From: Hyphomicrobiales bacterium
Lineage (GTDB): Bacteria; Pseudomonadota; Alphaproteobacteria; Rhizobiales; Methylopilaceae
Length of the DNA: 60,065 bases
NCBI GenBank assembly: GCA_022842205.1
Contig: JALHQA010000011.1
Location: forward strand, 1-60,065
Direction of reading: 5' to 3'
Position numbers and translations under genes: made by a program. A model generated the notes under the pieces. The model was given only the letters and a program-made list of their open reading frames with translations, was not told the DNA's origin and searched no databases. Of the stretch, positions 52,321-60,065 are shown one piece after another. The first letter of the stretch is position 1; each line of letters begins with the position of its first letter.

Positions 52321-52340
52321 CGAATCCCTTCGCCCGCTCC
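52321..52340 (+). repeat. Second copy of the tRNA-Gly 3' end (att-like)
   Basis: CGAATCCCTTCGCCCGCTCC is identical to 51681-51700, which is the T-arm to acceptor 3' part of tRNA-Gly. A fully duplicated tRNA tail 640 bp downstream, with the next base G instead of A, is the usual sign of an integrase attachment-site pair. It is also possible that it came from a local duplication. Confidence 0.8.
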
Positions 52341-52417
52341 GCCGCCCTTCCTCTTTACGGCATATTCGCAATCTCCCATCATCCTCGGCGGACGATCCTC
52401 CGAGGCAAGGGGTTGTG

Positions 52418-52837
52418 ATGCGTAGCTTTATTCTCGCCGCCGCGGCGTTTCTGTTCCTGATCCCGTCCGCTCACGCCTCCACGGTCACGGTCCGGGTGTC
52501 GAAATCCGAACAGCTGATGCGGGTCTATGTCGGCGAGCGGCAGGTCTATTCCTGGAAGGTCTCGACCGGCGCCAAGGGCTACAAGACCCCGCTGGGCTCC
52601 TATTCGGTCAAGCGCATGCACACGATGTGGCACTCGCGGAAATACGGCAACGCGCCGATGCCCCACGCCCTGTTCTTCACCGAGGGCTGGGCCGTCCACG
52701 GCACCACCTCCGTCGCCGCGCTGGGGCGCCCCGCCTCCCACGGCTGCGTCCGCCTGGCACCCGCCAATGCCAAAACGCTTTTCCGGCTGGTCTCGACTTA
52801 CGGCCGCGCCCAGACCCGTATTGTGGTCACAGGCTGA
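52418..52837 (+). CDS. L,D-transpeptidase (YkuD domain), exported
   Basis: 139 residues: signal peptide 1-20, catalytic His94 in WAVHGTTS and the SHGCVRL motif with Cys110 at 107-113. YkuD enzymes make 3-3 peptidoglycan cross-links or attach proteins to the wall. ATG 52418 is preferred to the adjacent GTG because AAGGGG is well spaced. Confidence 0.92.
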   Translation: MRSFILAAAAFLFLIPSAHASTVTVRVSKSEQLMRVYVGERQVYSWKVSTGAKGYKTPLGSYSVKRMHTMWHSRKYGNAPMPHALFFTEGWAVHGTTSVAALGRPASHGCVRLAPANAKTLFRLVSTYGRAQTRIVVTG

Positions 52838-52921
52838 CCTTTTTGACGCGCCCGGGCCTCGCGCGGTTGAATTCCGCCTGGAGTTCCTCCACAAAACCGC
52901 TTCCCTGGTGGAAGGCACTCC

Positions 52922-54217
52922 ATGGCACCGGGCCAAGCCCCTGCAAACACGCTCCCAGCCGGCAATCCCCGCGAGTTCCTGCTCGCGCTGTTCGATGCTG
53001 CGGTGAAGGCCGCTTTGCCTTCGGTCATCGTGCCGGCGCACCTGCCCGCGCGCCCGAAGGGCCGCACCATCGTCATCGGGGCCGGCAAGGCCTCCGCCGC
53101 CATGGCGAAAGCGGTCGAGGATAACTGGGACGGCCCGCTCGAAGGTCTCGTCGTCACGCGCTACGGCCATGCCGTTGCGTGCGACAGGATCGAGATCGTC
53201 GAGGCTTCGCATCCCGTTCCCGACGCCGCCGGCGAGGATGCGGCGCGGCGCATCCTGCAAAAGGTTCGGGGCCTCACGGCCGACGATCTCGTCATCGCCT
53301 TGATCTCGGGCGGCGGCTCGGCCCTTCTCGCCCTTCCGGCGGAGGGCCTGACGCTCGCCGACAAGCAGGCCATCAACAAGGCCCTGCTCGCCTCCGGCGC
53401 TTCGATCGACGAAATGAACTGCGTCCGCAAGCATCTCTCCGCCATCAAGGGCGGGCGGCTGGCGGCGGCGGCGCATCCCGCGCGCGTGGTCTCGCTGCTG
53501 ATATCGGACGTGCCGGGAGACGATCCGTCCGTCATCGCCTCGGGACCGACGGTTCCGGACCGGACGACCTTCGCCGACGCGCTGGCCATTGTTCGTAAAT
53601 ACAAGATTGCCGAACCCAAAGCCGCGATCGCGCATCTCGAAAAGGGTGCGGACGAAAGCATCAAGCCCGGCGATCCGCGGCTCGACGGCAATTCGCTCGA
53701 ACTGATCGCAACGCCGCAATTGTCGCTCGAAGCCGCGGCCGAGGCCGCGCGCCGGGCCGGCATCACGCCGCTCATTCTCGGTGATGCCATCGAGGGCGAG
53801 GCGCGCGACATGGCCAAGGTCATGGCGGGTATCGCGCGGCAGGCGGAGAAATACGGCCAGCCGGCGAAACCGCCCTGCGTCCTGCTGTCGGGCGGCGAAG
53901 CCACCGTCACGGTGCGCGGCAAGGGCCGCGGCGGCCGCTGCGCGGAATTCCTGCTGGCCTTCGCCGTCGCAATGGACGGGCTGAAGGGCGTTCATGCCCT
54001 CGCGGCCGACACCGACGGCATCGACGGCAGCGAGGACAATGCCGGTGCGATCGCGCTGGACGACATTCTGGCGCGCGCGGCGAAAGCCGGCGTCAACGCC
54101 AAGGCGGCGCTCGCCGACAATGACGGCTACAGTTTCTTCTCGAGCACGGGCAGCCTCGTTGTCACAGGGCCGACGCTCACCAACGTCAATGATTTCCGAG
54201 CAATTCTGATCGTTTGA
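52922..54217 (+). CDS. gckA: Glycerate 2-kinase (GckA/TtuD, DUF4147 family)
   Basis: 431 residues with VIGAGKASAAMAKAVE near 51-66, LISGGGSALLALPAEGL near 128, SDVPGDDPSVIASGPT near 194 and GGRCAEFLLAFAVAM near 339. It phosphorylates glycerate, in this class typically at the 2-position, linking tartronate/glyoxylate routes (the serine cycle in methylotrophs) to glycolysis. It lies 39 bp before pyk, a known alphaproteobacterial pairing. Confidence 0.92.
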   Translation: MAPGQAPANTLPAGNPREFLLALFDAAVKAALPSVIVPAHLPARPKGRTIVIGAGKASAAMAKAVEDNWDGPLEGLVVTRYGHAVACDRIEIVEASHPVPDAAGEDAARRILQKVRGLTADDLVIALISGGGSALLALPAEGLTLADKQAINKALLASGASIDEMNCVRKHLSAIKGGRLAAAAHPARVVSLLISDVPGDDPSVIASGPTVPDRTTFADALAIVRKYKIAEPKAAIAHLEKGADESIKPGDPRLDGNSLELIATPQLSLEAAAEAARRAGITPLILGDAIEGEARDMAKVMAGIARQAEKYGQPAKPPCVLLSGGEATVTVRGKGRGGRCAEFLLAFAVAMDGLKGVHALAADTDGIDGSEDNAGAIALDDILARAAKAGVNAKAALADNDGYSFFSSTGSLVVTGPTLTNVNDFRAILIV

Positions 54218-54256
54218 AGATGATGAAGGGGCGGGCTGGGGCTCGCGGATAAAAAC

Positions 54257-55690
54257 ATGCGCAATCGCAACGCTAAGATCGTCGCCACCGTCGGCCCGGC
54301 TTCGTCCAGCCCGGAAATGCTGGAAAAACTGTTCTACGCCGGCGTCGACATGTTCCGGCTCAATATGAGCCACGGCACGCACGAGGACCACAAGGCGCGC
54401 TTCGAGGCCATCCGCGCGCTCGAAAAGAAGACCGGAAAGCCGGTCGGCATCCTGCTCGACCTTCAGGGCCCGAAGCTGCGCGTCGGTACGTTCAAGGACG
54501 GACCGGTCACGCTGCAGAACGGCCAGAGCTTCCGCTTCGACCTCGACAATACGCCGGGCGACACGAATCGTGCCTACCTGCCGCATCCGGAAATCTTCGC
54601 CGCGGCGAAGCCGGGCGTGCAGCTTCTGCTCGACGACGGCAAGATCCGCATGGAAGTGGTGGAGCACGGCAAGGATTTCGCGATCGGCAAGGTCGTGACG
54701 GGCGGCGTTCTGTCGGAGCGCAAGGGCGTCAGCGTCGTCGGCGCTGTCCTGCCGCTCGATGTCATCACCGAGAAAGACCGCCGCGATCTCGAATTCGGCC
54801 TCGGTCAGGGCGCCGACTGGGTGGCGCTGTCCTTCGTCCAGACGGCGCAGGACCTGCATGACGCGCGCGAGCTGATCGGCGACCGCGCGCTGATCATGTC
54901 GAAAATTGAAAAGCCCGCTGCGGTCGATGTGCTTGAAGAAATCGTTGCCGCGTCGGACGCCATCATGGTCGCGCGCGGCGATCTCGGGGTCGAAATGCAG
55001 CCGGAGGAAATCCCGGCGGTGCAGCGCCGCATGATCAAGCTGTCGCGCGAATACGGCAAGCCGGTCGTTGTCGCGACGCAGATGCTTGAAAGCATGATCA
55101 GCGCGCCGACACCGACGCGCGCCGAGGCGTCCGACGTCGCAACCGCCGTGTATGAAGGCGCCGATGCCGTCATGCTCTCGGCTGAATCCGCATCGGGCAA
55201 GTTCCCGGTCGAGGCGGTGACGATGATGAGCAAGATCGTCGCCAAGGTCGAAACCGACCCCGAGTACAAGCGCCTGATCGAAACCTCGCATCCCGGCTCG
55301 CGTGCAACGATCGCCGACGCGATCTGCGCCTCGCTGGGCATGGTGGCGAACGTTCTGCCGCTCGCGGCGGCGGCGACCTACACCACGTCCGGTTCGACGA
55401 CGCTGCGCGCCGCGCGCGAGCGTCCGCTGGTGCCGATCTTCTGCCTCACGCCGAAGATGGAGACGGCCCGCCGCATGTCCTGCGTCTGGGGCGTTTCCGC
55501 CGTCGTGACGCGCGACCTCGAAAAGGTCTCGGAGATCGTGGCCTTTGCCACCGAAGCGGCGAAGAAGGCCGGCGCGGTCAAGGACGGCGACATCATGGCG
55601 GTCACGGCCGGCATGCCGTTCGCGCAGTCGGGCACGACGAACCTGCTGCGTATTTTCGAAGTGGGCGCCGACACCGGCGCGGCGAAGTGA
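54257..55690 (+). CDS. pyk: Pyruvate kinase
   Basis: 477 residues. NAKIVATVGPASSS opens the A domain; FRLNMSHG near 33, LLDLQGPKLRVG near 66, the catalytic Lys in IMSKIEKPAAV near 218, and MVARGDLGVEM near 237 are all present. It makes pyruvate from phosphoenolpyruvate with ADP. It probably shares a transcript with gckA. Confidence 0.97.
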   Translation: MRNRNAKIVATVGPASSSPEMLEKLFYAGVDMFRLNMSHGTHEDHKARFEAIRALEKKTGKPVGILLDLQGPKLRVGTFKDGPVTLQNGQSFRFDLDNTPGDTNRAYLPHPEIFAAAKPGVQLLLDDGKIRMEVVEHGKDFAIGKVVTGGVLSERKGVSVVGAVLPLDVITEKDRRDLEFGLGQGADWVALSFVQTAQDLHDARELIGDRALIMSKIEKPAAVDVLEEIVAASDAIMVARGDLGVEMQPEEIPAVQRRMIKLSREYGKPVVVATQMLESMISAPTPTRAEASDVATAVYEGADAVMLSAESASGKFPVEAVTMMSKIVAKVETDPEYKRLIETSHPGSRATIADAICASLGMVANVLPLAAAATYTTSGSTTLRAARERPLVPIFCLTPKMETARRMSCVWGVSAVVTRDLEKVSEIVAFATEAAKKAGAVKDGDIMAVTAGMPFAQSGTTNLLRIFEVGADTGAAK

Positions 55691-55733
55691 AAAACAAGAA
55701 ACGACAGTTCAGCATTTGAAGGAGGGGCGCGAT

Positions 55734-56510
55734 ATGGCGCATTGGGTGCGTTTTGAGCACGGCGGCAGGATTGCCGTCGGTACGCTCGAAGGAGATACGA
55801 TTGCCGTGCATTCCGGCACGAGCCTGTTCGACAATCCGAAGCCGACGGGCGAAACCGCGAAGCTCTCGGACGTAAAGCTGAAGGCGCCGACCGAGCCGAC
55901 CAAGATCATCGCGATGTGGAACAATTTCCACGCACTCGCGGCCAAGCTGAATGTCGCGGAGCCGGCGGAACCGCTGTTCCTTCTCAAGGCGACATCCTCG
56001 GTCACCGATCCCGGCGCGACCGTGAAGCGCCCGGTCGGCTATGACGGCCCAGTCGTGTTCGAGGGCGAGCTCGGCATCGTCATCGGCAAGACGGCGACGA
56101 ACGTGTCCGAAGCCGACGCTGCCGCGCACATCTTCGGCTACACCTGCGTCAACGACATCACGGCGGCGGCGATCATCCAGAAGGATCCGACATTCCCGCA
56201 ATGGGCGCGCGCCAAGGGCTATGACGGTTTCGGCCCGTTCGGCCCGGTCGTCGCCACCGGCCTGAAGCCGGAAACGCTGACGATCAAGACGATCCTCAAC
56301 GGCCAGGAACGGCAGAACTATCCGATCTCGGACATGATCTTCCCGGCGGAGAAGCTGGTGTCGCTCCTGTCGAGCTACATGACGCTCAATCCGGGCGATC
56401 TCATCGAATGCGGCACCTCGGTCGGCGTCGGCTCGATGAAGGAGCCGGTCAATCAGGTATCAATCGTCATCGACGGCATCGGCCAGCTCGACAACACGGT
56501 CGAAGTGTAA
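55734..56510 (+). CDS. Fumarylacetoacetate hydrolase family protein
   Basis: 258 residues. The FAH-type C-terminal barrel shows EGELGIVIGKTATNVSEADAAAHIFGYTCVNDITAAAIIQ (metal Glu in EGELG, Asp in VNDIT) and DLIECGTSVGVG. Relatives include 2-keto-3-deoxy acid, acylpyruvate and oxaloacetate hydrolases or decarboxylases. It follows pyk by 43 bp behind a strong AAGGAGG; a role in C2/C4 acid metabolism fits but is unproven. Confidence 0.88.
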   Translation: MAHWVRFEHGGRIAVGTLEGDTIAVHSGTSLFDNPKPTGETAKLSDVKLKAPTEPTKIIAMWNNFHALAAKLNVAEPAEPLFLLKATSSVTDPGATVKRPVGYDGPVVFEGELGIVIGKTATNVSEADAAAHIFGYTCVNDITAAAIIQKDPTFPQWARAKGYDGFGPFGPVVATGLKPETLTIKTILNGQERQNYPISDMIFPAEKLVSLLSSYMTLNPGDLIECGTSVGVGSMKEPVNQVSIVIDGIGQLDNTVEV

Positions 56511-56535
56511 TTACAAGGCAGACGAGAGATTGAAA

Positions 56536-56557
56536 GGGCGCTTCGGCGCCCTTTTTT
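56536..56557 (+). terminator. Terminator of the gckA-pyk-FAH unit
   Basis: GGGCGC (56536-56541), TTCG tetraloop, GCGCCC (56546-56551), T6. Confidence 0.92.
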
Positions 56558-56580
56558 GATTGGCCGGGCACGGGTCAATA

Positions 56581-56609
56581 AAAAAGGCCGCCCTCTCGGG
56601 CGGCCTTTT
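56581..56609 (-). terminator. Terminator of frc
   Basis: GGCCGCCC (56586-56593), loop TCTC, GGGCGGCC (56598-56605), with A5 on the left giving T5 on the minus strand. Confidence 0.92.
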
Positions 56610-56631
56610 CATTGTCGGAGATCGAAGCCGA

Positions 56632-57882
56632 TCAGACGGCCTTCGCCTCGTGCATCTTCGCGATCTCTTCCTGGCTGTAGCCAAGCTGGGCGAGCACTTC
56701 GTTCGTGTGCTGGCCGAGCAGCGGCGACGCCGTGATCTCGACCTTGAGGTCGGAGAACTTGATCGGGCTGCCGACCGTCAGGTACTTGCCGAGCTGCGGA
56801 TGATCGACTTCGGCGATCGTGCCGGAAGCGCGTAGCGACTTGTCGTCCGCGATTTCCTTCATCGACAGCACCGGCGCGCACGGAATGTCGTACTTGCGCA
56901 GGATGTCGACCGCCTCGTACTTCGTCTTGTCGGCCAGCCAGTCTTCGATGACCTTGAAGACGTCGAAGATCTTGTCCTGACGCGCACGCGGCGTGTTGTA
57001 CTCCGGATCCTCGATCCACTCCTCACGGCCGAGCGCCTTGCAGATCGGCGCCCAGGCATGACCCTGGATCGTGAAGTAGATGTACGCATTCGGGTCGGTT
57101 TCCCAGCCCTTGCACTTCAGCACCCAGCCCGGCTGTCCGCCGCCGCCGGCATTGCCGCCGCGCGGAACGACATCCGAGAATTCGCCATGCGGATACTGCG
57201 GATACTCCTCGAGGTAGCCGAGGGCGTCCAGACGCTGCTGGTCGCGCAGCTTGACGCGGCAGAGGTTGAGAACCGCGTCCTGCATGGACACGGCGACCTT
57301 CTGACCCTTGCCGGTCTTGTTCTTGTGGTGCAGCGCGGTCAGGATGCCGATCGCGAGATGCATGCCGGTGTTGCTATCGCCGAGCGCGGCGCCCGTCACC
57401 ATCGGAGGGCCGTCCCAGAAACCCGAGGTCGAGGCGGCGCCGCCGGCGCACTGCGCGACGTTCTCATAGACCTTCAGGTCTTCGTAGTGATGGCCGTCGG
57501 AGAAGCCCTTCACCGAAGCGACGATCAGGCCCGGGTTGATCTTCTGGATGTTCTCCCAGGAGAAGCCCATGCGATCGAGCGCGCCGGGGCCGAAGTTCTC
57601 GACGAGAACATCCGACTCCTGGATGAGCTTGGTCAGGACGTCCTTGCCTTCCTGCGTCTTGGTGTCGAGCGTCAGCGAACGCTTGTTCGAATTCAGCATC
57701 GTGAAGTAGAGCGCATCGGCGTCCTTCACGTGACGAAGCTGCGAACGCGTGACGTCGCCCGCGCCCGGACGCTCGACCTTGATCACGTCGGCGCCGAACC
57801 AGGCGAGGAGCTGCGTGCAGGCCGGACCGGCCTGAACGTGCGTAAAGTCGATGATTTTGATCCCTTCAAGCGGCTTTGTCAT
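56632..57882 (-). CDS. frc: Formyl-CoA:oxalate CoA-transferase
   Basis: 416 residues, class III CoA-transferase. The catalytic Asp is at 169 ([10 protein letters not shown]), and the mobile glycine loop GGGGQPG is near 259, both as in the Oxalobacter enzyme. It moves CoA from formyl-CoA to oxalate, giving oxalyl-CoA for Oxc. It follows oxc by 272 bp on the same strand, enough room for its own promoter. No coding frame is visible in that gap. Confidence 0.94.
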   Translation of the reverse strand: MTKPLEGIKIIDFTHVQAGPACTQLLAWFGADVIKVERPGAGDVTRSQLRHVKDADALYFTMLNSNKRSLTLDTKTQEGKDVLTKLIQESDVLVENFGPGALDRMGFSWENIQKINPGLIVASVKGFSDGHHYEDLKVYENVAQCAGGAASTSGFWDGPPMVTGAALGDSNTGMHLAIGILTALHHKNKTGKGQKVAVSMQDAVLNLCRVKLRDQQRLDALGYLEEYPQYPHGEFSDVVPRGGNAGGGGQPGWVLKCKGWETDPNAYIYFTIQGHAWAPICKALGREEWIEDPEYNTPRARQDKIFDVFKVIEDWLADKTKYEAVDILRKYDIPCAPVLSMKEIADDKSLRASGTIAEVDHPQLGKYLTVGSPIKFSDLKVEITASPLLGQHTNEVLAQLGYSQEEIAKMHEAKAV

Positions 57883-58120
57883 GATGGGTCGATTTCCCTT
57901 TGGTCAGTCGTTGACTTCTTTCCCGGCGGGTCGTCCCGGCCGGGCGTTTAAACGGTCGCTGCACGCGGGCGACAAAACCCCGGCAGCGTTGGAAATTGCG
58001 GAGCAGCTGACGGCCCGTTTGCGAAGGGCTTTCCAGCGCGCCTCTTTCTCCCACTCGCGGCGCTTTTGCGCTTCTTCATTCGCTGGCGGCAGAGACTGCC
58101 GCGGACCTCATATAGGTAGT

Positions 58121-58144
58121 CCGGACGGGCTGTCGCCCGCCCGG
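58121..58144 (-). terminator. Hairpin downstream of oxc
   Basis: CCGG-A-CGGGC (58121-58130), loop TGTC, GCCCG-C-CCGG (58135-58144), 10 bp beyond the oxc stop; a bulged pair in the middle and no T-run. It could be a terminator or mRNA-stabilising stem separating oxc from frc. Confidence 0.5.
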
Positions 58145-58154
58145 AATATCGTCG

Positions 58155-59894
58155 TTACTTCTTCTTCGTGACAACGCTCTGCGGATTCAGGTTTCCGATA
58201 TTTCCGGATTCCGATCCAGCAGCGGGATCGATGACGGCGTTGATGAGCGCCGGCTTGCCGGCGTCCATCGCCTCGTCGACCATGCGCTTCAGCTCGTCCG
58301 GCGTCGTGGCGTAGTAGCCCTTGCCGCCGAACGCTTCCATCATCTTGTCGTAGCGCGCATCCGGAACGAACACGGTGGTCGCCGGATCGCGGCCCGTCGG
58401 GTCCTTGTCGACGCCGCGATAGATGCCGTTGTTGTTGAAGATGACGATGGTGATCGGCAGGTTGTACCGGCAGACCGTCTCGACTTCCATGCCCGAGAAG
58501 CCGAAGGCCGAGTCGCCCTCGACCGCGAGAACCGGCAGGCCGGTCTCGACCGCCGCGGCGATCGCCGAACCCATGCCGACGCCCATCACGCCCCACGTAC
58601 CGACATCGAGACGCTTGCGCGGCTTGTACATGTCGATGATGCCGCGGGCGAGGTCGAGCGTGTTGGCACCCTCGTTGACGAGGATCGCGTCCGGACGCTC
58701 CTTGATGACCTGCTTCAGCGCGCCCAGCGCCGAATGGAAGTCCATCGGCGAGGAGTTCTTGCCGAGCTTCGCCGCCATCTTGGAGATGTTGGCTTCCTTC
58801 TTGTCGTTGATCGTCTTGACCCAGTCGGCCGCCGGCTTCGGAGCGCCGCTGAGCGCCTTGTTCAGCTCGCCGAGAACCGAGCCGATATCGCCGACCAGAG
58901 GCGCCGCGATCTCGACGTTCGAGTCCATTTCCTTCGGCTCGATGTCGATCTGGATGAACTTCTTCGAGCCCCGCGGGCCCCACTGCTTGCCCTTGCCGTG
59001 CGACAGGAGCCAGTTGAGGCGCGCGCCGACAAGCACGACGACGTCGGACTCAAGCAGCGCGGTCGAACGCGCGGCGCCGGCCGACTGCGGATGGTTGTCG
59101 GGCAGAAGACCCTTGGCCATCGACATCGGCAGGAACGGGATGCCCGTGCCTTCGACGAATTTGCGGATTTCCTCGTCGGCCTGCGCGTAAGCGGCGCCCT
59201 TGCCGAGAATGATCAGCGGCTTCTTGGCGCCCTTCAGGACGTCCACGGCGCGCTTGACCGCATCCGGGCCCGGGATCTGCGCCGGTGCGGCGTCGATCAC
59301 CTTGACCAGCGACTGCTCGCCCTTGGCGGCTTCCATGACCTGGCTGAACAGCTTGGCCGGCAGATCGAGATAGACGCCACCCGGACGTCCCGACACCGCC
59401 GCGCGGATCGCGCGGGCGACGCCGATGCCGATGTCCTCGGCGTGCAGCACGCGATAGGCCGCCTTGCAGAGCGGCTTGGCGATCGCCAGCTGGTCCATTT
59501 CCTCATAGTCGCCCTGCATCAGGTCGACGACCTCGCGCTCGGAGGAACCCGAGATCAGGATCATCGGCCAGCAGTTCGTCGTGGCATGCGCCAGCGCCGT
59601 CAGGCCGTTCAGGAAGCCCGGTGCCGACACCGTCAGGCAGATGCCCGGCTTCTTGGTCAGAAAGCCCGCGATCGCCGCCGCGTTGCCCGCGTTCTGCTCG
59701 TGGCGGAACGAAATCACGCGCATGCCATTGCCCTGCGCAAGACGACCGAGATCGGTGATCGGAATGCCCGGAACGCCGTAAATCGTCTCAATGCCGTTCA
59801 GCTTCAGCGCGTCGATGACAAGATGAAAGCCATCCGTCAGATCTACTTCTTCAGCTGCCGTCGTCTCTTTTACCTTCTCCGCAGTCGTCGCCAT
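58155..59894 (-). CDS. oxc: Oxalyl-CoA decarboxylase
   Basis: 579 residues, thiamine-diphosphate enzyme of the acetolactate synthase superfamily. The activating Glu66 is in [29 protein letters not shown] near 97 and the C-terminal [11 protein letters not shown]...NNNGIYRG (ThDP-Mg motif) near 455-485 are typical. Oxc turns oxalyl-CoA into formyl-CoA and CO2; Frc recycles CoA. GAAGGAGGG precedes ATG 59894. The 171 bp from here to the window edge hold no visible gene. Confidence 0.95.
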   Translation of the reverse strand: MATTAEKVKETTAAEEVDLTDGFHLVIDALKLNGIETIYGVPGIPITDLGRLAQGNGMRVISFRHEQNAGNAAAIAGFLTKKPGICLTVSAPGFLNGLTALAHATTNCWPMILISGSSEREVVDLMQGDYEEMDQLAIAKPLCKAAYRVLHAEDIGIGVARAIRAAVSGRPGGVYLDLPAKLFSQVMEAAKGEQSLVKVIDAAPAQIPGPDAVKRAVDVLKGAKKPLIILGKGAAYAQADEEIRKFVEGTGIPFLPMSMAKGLLPDNHPQSAGAARSTALLESDVVVLVGARLNWLLSHGKGKQWGPRGSKKFIQIDIEPKEMDSNVEIAAPLVGDIGSVLGELNKALSGAPKPAADWVKTINDKKEANISKMAAKLGKNSSPMDFHSALGALKQVIKERPDAILVNEGANTLDLARGIIDMYKPRKRLDVGTWGVMGVGMGSAIAAAVETGLPVLAVEGDSAFGFSGMEVETVCRYNLPITIVIFNNNGIYRGVDKDPTGRDPATTVFVPDARYDKMMEAFGGKGYYATTPDELKRMVDEAMDAGKPALINAVIDPAAGSESGNIGNLNPQSVVTKKK

Positions 59895-60065
59895 GGACGC
59901 CCTCCTTCAAAATCCGTTGCTCGTCGCCTCTTTGCGGGCGCGCGCGTGGCTCGCCCATAGCCGAAGTCGTGGTGGAAAGCCACCGTAATCGGACATTTGC
60001 GGGTCCGAATCCGGGTGCGGTTTTCCGCCCTGTGGTGTGTCGGGGCGGTTTTGCCGCTCCGGTTT

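Noticed and set aside
52379-55291. 970-codon leftward open frame
   Set aside because: Antisense to the L,D-transpeptidase, glycerate kinase and pyruvate kinase, all with intact active-site motifs.
1-60065. CRISPR array, transposase, phage or toxin-antitoxin pair
   Set aside because: No regularly spaced repeats and no transposase, integrase, capsid or toxin motifs were seen; the only antitoxin-like gene has no partner.

Overview
The window is GC-rich, densely coded chromosomal DNA of an alphaproteobacterium, most likely order Hyphomicrobiales (Rhizobiales), in the broad Nitrobacteraceae/Xanthobacteraceae neighbourhood. This rests on gene content and order (carD-fdxA-S4-SUV3-like helicase; rpmB-cobT-cobS-J protein-bolA; argH-lysA-TIGR02302-cpdR-hpt-ftsEX; tyrC-hisC-chorismate mutase facing metX-metW) and on an intergenic repeat at 50650-50737 that resembles one I recall from Bradyrhizobium-type genomes. 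It is an inference; no database was searched. I found no rRNA, CRISPR array, complete transposon or phage.

Layout. 1-7400 is an accessory catabolic region. It holds the start of an ATP-grasp acyl-CoA synthetase gene, a decayed stretch with a 14-bp inverted repeat, an LDH2-type dehydrogenase, an ACMSD-type amidohydrolase, and a gntK-dctQ-dctM-dctP operon (gluconokinase plus TRAP importer) divergent from a LacI-type regulator with two palindromic operators. 7500-28800 is mostly core: tRNA-Arg(CCT), an SNase-like protein, an M48 lipoprotein protease, rpoH, carD with a histone-like tail, fdxA, an S4 protein with a SUV3-like helicase, rpmB, cobT/cobS, a bolA-like gene, an MCP, TspO and a rhomboid protease. 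28800-30000 holds small genes: an orphan BrnA-type DNA-binding protein with its own palindrome, and a YjfB motility trio. 30000-48350 is biosynthetic and cell-envelope core: argH, lysA, a TIGR02302 membrane protein, cpdR-like, hpt, ftsE-ftsX, plsC, aromatic amino-acid genes and metX-metW.

48500-52850 is a patchwork: an orphan histidine kinase, a small secreted protein, the repeat, gloB, and tRNA-Gly(GCC), whose last 20 nt before the terminal A recur 640 bp downstream. The two copies bracket a single DUF6481-like gene, which looks like an attachment-site footprint. 52900-60065 holds glycerate kinase, pyruvate kinase and an FAH-family enzyme, facing frc and oxc for oxalate breakdown.

How parts fit together. 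gntK-dctQMP with the LacI regulator form a sugar-acid (probably gluconate) uptake and phosphorylation unit. frc and oxc form a catalytic cycle turning oxalate into CO2 and formate; glycerate kinase and pyruvate kinase nearby would carry C2/C3 carbon from glycerate to pyruvate. The strongest candidates for something undescribed are the tRNA-Gly/DUF6481 segment, the two-start histone-tailed CarD, the histone-tailed BrnA orphan with its palindrome, and the YjfB trio.
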